Source: Candidatus Vecturithrix granuli
GTDB lineage: Bacteria; Moduliflexota; Moduliflexia; Moduliflexales; Moduliflexaceae
Direction: 5' to 3'
Assembly (NCBI GenBank): GCA_000739535.1
Contig: DF820480.1
Span: forward strand, 42,266 to 106,265
DNA: 64,000 nucleotides
Translations under genes and position numbers: made by a program
In this document: positions 60,193 to 64,000 of the stretch, piece by piece
Layout: every line of letters starts with the position of its first letter
Numbering within the stretch: the first letter of the stretch is position 1
The notes under the pieces: generated by a model
What the model was told of the DNA's origin: nothing
Seen by the model: only the letters and a program-made list of their open reading frames with translations
The model's database searches: none

Positions 60193-60753
60193 GTGAGGGT
60201 TATGAAAAAATTTGTCAGAATTGCTCTGAGTCTGCTTTTGGTTGTAATTGTCGGGAGCAGCGGCGTACCAGCCGATCCAGGATCTTTTGAAAACATGGTC
60301 AAAATCGGAAATTTTTATATGGATACATACGAATTTCCAAATAAAATCGGGGAATATCCGGTGACAAACGTCACCTGGCACGAAGCCAAAGCCTTGTGCG
60401 AATCGGTTGGAAAACGCTTGTGCACGGATGCAGAATGGGTGATGGCCTGCCGGGGGCCGCAGGGATTGCGTTTTCCTTATGGGCCGGTCTATGACGGTAC
60501 AAAGTGTAATTCGGAAAGCCGGGTAGATGCGCCTATGCGGATTGGCGACGCGCCGAAAACCTGCGTGAGCGGCTATGGGGTCTATGATTTAAATGGCAAT
60601 GTCTGGGAATGGGTCGGCACCACCTTAGAAGAGGGCGTGATGGTGCGCGGCGGCGCGTGGAGCAGTTTAAGCTGCGCCGAATGCGCCCTGAAACTCTGGA
60701 TTGATGCGCCTTATATCAAAAGCGACCGAGGCGGTTTCCGTTGTTGTAAATGA
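60193..60753 (+). CDS. Small secreted formylglycine-generating-enzyme-like (SUMF1 domain) protein
   Basis: A 186-residue protein with a signal peptide (VRIALSLLLVVIVGSSG). The shortened SUMF1 domain has FYMDTYEFPN, YPVTNVTWHEAKALC, KRLCTDAEWVMACRG, YDLNGNVWEWVGTT, MVRGGAWSS and the final DRGGFRCC. True formylglycine enzymes are about 280 residues with two catalytic cysteines; this one is shorter and rich in Cys (probably disulfides), so it is more likely a structural or binding relative. GTG 60193 is favoured by AGGAG at 9 bases; ATG 60202 is the alternative. Confidence 0.8.
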   Translation: MRVMKKFVRIALSLLLVVIVGSSGVPADPGSFENMVKIGNFYMDTYEFPNKIGEYPVTNVTWHEAKALCESVGKRLCTDAEWVMACRGPQGLRFPYGPVYDGTKCNSESRVDAPMRIGDAPKTCVSGYGVYDLNGNVWEWVGTTLEEGVMVRGGAWSSLSCAECALKLWIDAPYIKSDRGGFRCCK

Positions 60754-60754
60754 A

Positions 60755-60790
60755 AAAAACCGGGTTTCTTCAAGAAACCCGGTTTTTGAG
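60755..60790. terminator. Bidirectional AACCGGGTTTCTT terminator
   Basis: AAAACCGGGTTTCTT and AAGAAACCCGGTTTTT with A and T tails, between the convergent SUMF1-like and ahcY genes, usable from either side. Nearly identical to 25536. Confidence 0.85.
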
Positions 60791-60795
60791 TCTCA

Positions 60796-62145
<1,350 letters not shown>

Positions 62146-63297
62146 TTATAACCCTAATGCACTGCGAATAGCGTCAACTTTATCAAGTTTTTCCCAGGTA
62201 AAATCCGGATCGTTGCGTCCGAAATGTCCATAGGCGGCCGTTTTCTTAAAGATGGGTCGTCTCAGATCAAGCGCCTTGATAATGCCCTGGGGGGTCAAAT
62301 CGAAGATTTCGCGGACAGCTTTGATAATATTGGCGTTTTCCACGGTGCCAGTATGGAACGTATCAACCATGATCGAGACCGGATCTACCACGCCAATCGC
62401 ATACGCTAACTGCACTTCACAGCGTTCGGCGACACCAGCCGCCGCCAGGTTTTTGGCAATATAGCGCGCGCAATAAGAGGCGGAACGATCGACTTTTGTC
62501 GGATCTTTGCCTGAAAAACAGCCACCGCCATGGCTTCCAACGCCGCCATAGGTATCAACGATAATTTTTCTCCCGGTCAGCCCGCAATCTCCCTGAGGTC
62601 CGCCCACCACAAACCGTCCGGTCGGATTGATGTGATAAGTAATGTCCTCCGGATCAAAAAGATTCCTGGGCAATACCGGCAAAATCACCTGTTCAATAAT
62701 CCCTTCACGTAAATCTTTTAAACTGATATCTGCGCTATGTTGAGCTGAAATCACCACCGTATCGATCCGCTTCGGCTTTCTATCAGCATATTCTATTGTC
62801 ACCTGCGATTTCCCATCGGGGCGAAGGTAGGGCAGGATTTCCTCACGGCGCACTTTGGTAAGCTGCATTGTTAATTTATGCGCCAGCATGATCGGGAGTG
62901 GCATATATTCTTCCGTCTCATTAGAAGCATAGCCGAACATTAAGCCCTGATCTCCGGCTCCGCCGGGATTCACGCCCATGGCAATATCCGGGGATTGTTC
63001 ATCAATTGCCGTAATCACTGCGCAGGTCTGATAATCGAAGCCATAGCGCGCCCGCGTATATCCGATCTCTCTGATCGTTTCTCTGGCAACTTTCGGAATA
63101 TTGACATAACAGGTTGTCGTAATTTCTCCGGCCACAAAAGCCACGCCTGTGGTGACTAACGTTTCGCAAGCGACTCTTCCTTGCGGATCTTCAGCCATAA
63201 TGGCATCCAAAACTGCATCGGAGATTTGATCTGCAATTTTATCCGGGTGACCTTCTGTGACAGATTCTGAGGTAAACAAAAAATCTTTTCTACTCAT
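62146..63297 (-). CDS. metK: S-adenosylmethionine synthase
   Basis: A 383-residue protein: [20 protein letters not shown] with the ATP-binding His, [12 protein letters not shown], the phosphate loop [17 protein letters not shown] and the terminal [13 protein letters not shown] are all present, and the length is standard. It makes SAM from methionine and ATP and is paired with ahcY. ATG 63297 follows GGGAGGA; the frame extends to 63330 without a better start. A minus-strand TTGACA at 63409-63414 may be the -35 box. I see no SAM or SAH riboswitch in the leader. Confidence 0.97.
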   Translation of the reverse strand: MSRKDFLFTSESVTEGHPDKIADQISDAVLDAIMAEDPQGRVACETLVTTGVAFVAGEITTTCYVNIPKVARETIREIGYTRARYGFDYQTCAVITAIDEQSPDIAMGVNPGGAGDQGLMFGYASNETEEYMPLPIMLAHKLTMQLTKVRREEILPYLRPDGKSQVTIEYADRKPKRIDTVVISAQHSADISLKDLREGIIEQVILPVLPRNLFDPEDITYHINPTGRFVVGGPQGDCGLTGRKIIVDTYGGVGSHGGGCFSGKDPTKVDRSASYCARYIAKNLAAAGVAERCEVQLAYAIGVVDPVSIMVDTFHTGTVENANIIKAVREIFDLTPQGIIKALDLRRPIFKKTAAYGHFGRNDPDFTWEKLDKVDAIRSALGL

Positions 63298-63764
63298 TGT
63301 AACCAATCCTCCCTGACGAAGTGAACCCAATGCCCACTCTCAATGTTGATCAACCATCTTCAATGTATGTAAAAATGTCTGATCTTCTATTTCTAAGAAG
63401 CAAAAACGTGTCAAGTTTTATGATAAAAGATTTCAGCTTTTTGGAAGAACGCCTCTATTTTTTGCCATGTTTTCTCAGAGAGCAGAACCATTATCGAAAA
63501 GCAGAACAGGCGCAAGGGCGGCGACAGGTCTCTGTGAGTTTGCGGCGCTACTCTTGCGCGATTTGATTTTGTTGAACCATAAACCTGGCAGCGGCGGTCA
63601 GACCCTCTCAAAAAAAAGACCGGGGCAATTTGGACCAACCACAGGACACGCTCAATAGCCTCATACTCCTTCCCCTGTCGATTGAACACTAAGAGGTCGC
63701 GGCGACCGGCCGTTCTCATTCGTAAAATTGACCGTCATCTGTAATTTTTCCCATACTTATCATA
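63298..63764. other. Upstream region of metK, no gene assigned
   Basis: About 120 bases of metK leader, then a stretch whose minus strand is open for about 100 codons (LLVFNRQGKEYEAIERVLWL at its start, KTWQKIEAFFQKAEIF at its end). I cannot match it to a family. It might be a scrap of a transposase or chance. Confidence 0.35.
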
Positions 63765-63913
63765 CAATACTTCGGACAGTTTTGTGAAGACGCCCATATA
63801 GCTGGTTGTTCCGGGAATGAGCCGCGCGATGTCCCGAAACCTGAATATGCCGTCTGTTTTGGGAATTTCGAAGACTCATTCCCGAAACAACTGAAAAACT
63901 GTCCGAAGTATTG
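63765..63913. repeat. Palindrome with CAATACTTCGGACAGTTTT arms
   Basis: The outer arms are 19 bp and nearly perfect; the inner pairs GGTTGTTCCGGGAATGAG and CTCATTCCCGAAACAAC continue the stem. A remnant of the same family is at 51629. The remaining 87 bases to the window end hold a TTGACA (63964) but no gene start. Confidence 0.75.
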
Positions 63914-64000
63914 TCTATTGTTAAATTAAGTAACTCACTTTACGCAGTAGATAAAAAAGTTCTTTGACAAATATCTTGTGATCATGTTCAGATCCTCTGA

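Overview
The window reads as chromosome of a Gram-negative, at least partly anaerobic heterotroph with a large, repeat-rich genome. Supporting signs are an OmpA-type porin, a glycyl-radical enzyme with its activase, two sugar/oligosaccharide ABC-transporter loci, cyclic-dinucleotide riboswitches and many secreted multidomain proteins. No rRNA or tRNA gene was recognised. The style recalls filamentous bacteria of the KSB3/Moduliflexota kind, but that is only an impression.

Layout. 0-4.5 kb: a membrane-anchored coiled-coil protein cut by the window edge, then a glycyl-radical enzyme and its activase. 4.5-15.5 kb: a cluster resembling the 'rSAM/selenodomain-associated' gene set (two glycosyltransferase-like proteins, two TVP38/TMEM64 membrane proteins, an FAD disulfide oxidoreductase, a fatty-acid-hydroxylase-like protein, DUF547). 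It is riddled with genes that carry internal deletions (DUF6448, a REP-associated transposase, a GrdB-like protein, and an ABC transporter in which binding protein and ATPase are fused by deletion), followed by a nucleoside hydrolase and a kinase-like protein. 15.5-22.8 kb: a complete peptide/oligosaccharide-type ABC transporter with a LacI-type operator upstream. 23-33 kb: a sugar-use locus (TIM-barrel isomerase, GH4 glycosidase, DUF4432 epimerase-like protein, family-1 sugar ABC transporter, ROK kinase, DeoR regulator, nitrilase-family amidase).

34.6-48.1 kb is the most unusual part. Six genes, one of them degenerate, encode otherwise unrelated secreted proteins that end in the same tag, S-Y-[LI]-L-W-T-[KR] (T-Y-L-L-W-T-K in one): an unknown protein, a GH114 polygalactosaminidase-like enzyme, an eight-repeat Calx-beta protein, a papain-like protease, a carbohydrate-binding-like remnant and a seven-bladed propeller. 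Three GEMM-I (cyclic di-GMP type) riboswitches lie in the same stretch, each upstream of a tagged gene, two of them with an overlapping or adjacent terminator. I read this as a second-messenger-controlled set of surface or matrix proteins sharing an undescribed C-terminal signal.

48-64 kb is more housekeeping: a corrinoid-methyltransferase-like protein, nitroreductase, ClC channel, the NfeD-FloA membrane microdomain pair, ribosomal protein L28, a gluzincin protease, OmpA, a small formylglycine-enzyme-like protein, and ahcY and metK (with mtnN at 36 kb, the SAM cycle).

Almost every intergenic gap holds palindromic elements of several families, often one nested inside another. One family (ends GGTAGTGG/CCACTACC, five copies, 50-115 bp) is flanked by 8-bp target-site duplications and is clearly a miniature transposable element. 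Another carries a Shine-Dalgarno sequence at its end and supplies it to downstream genes.
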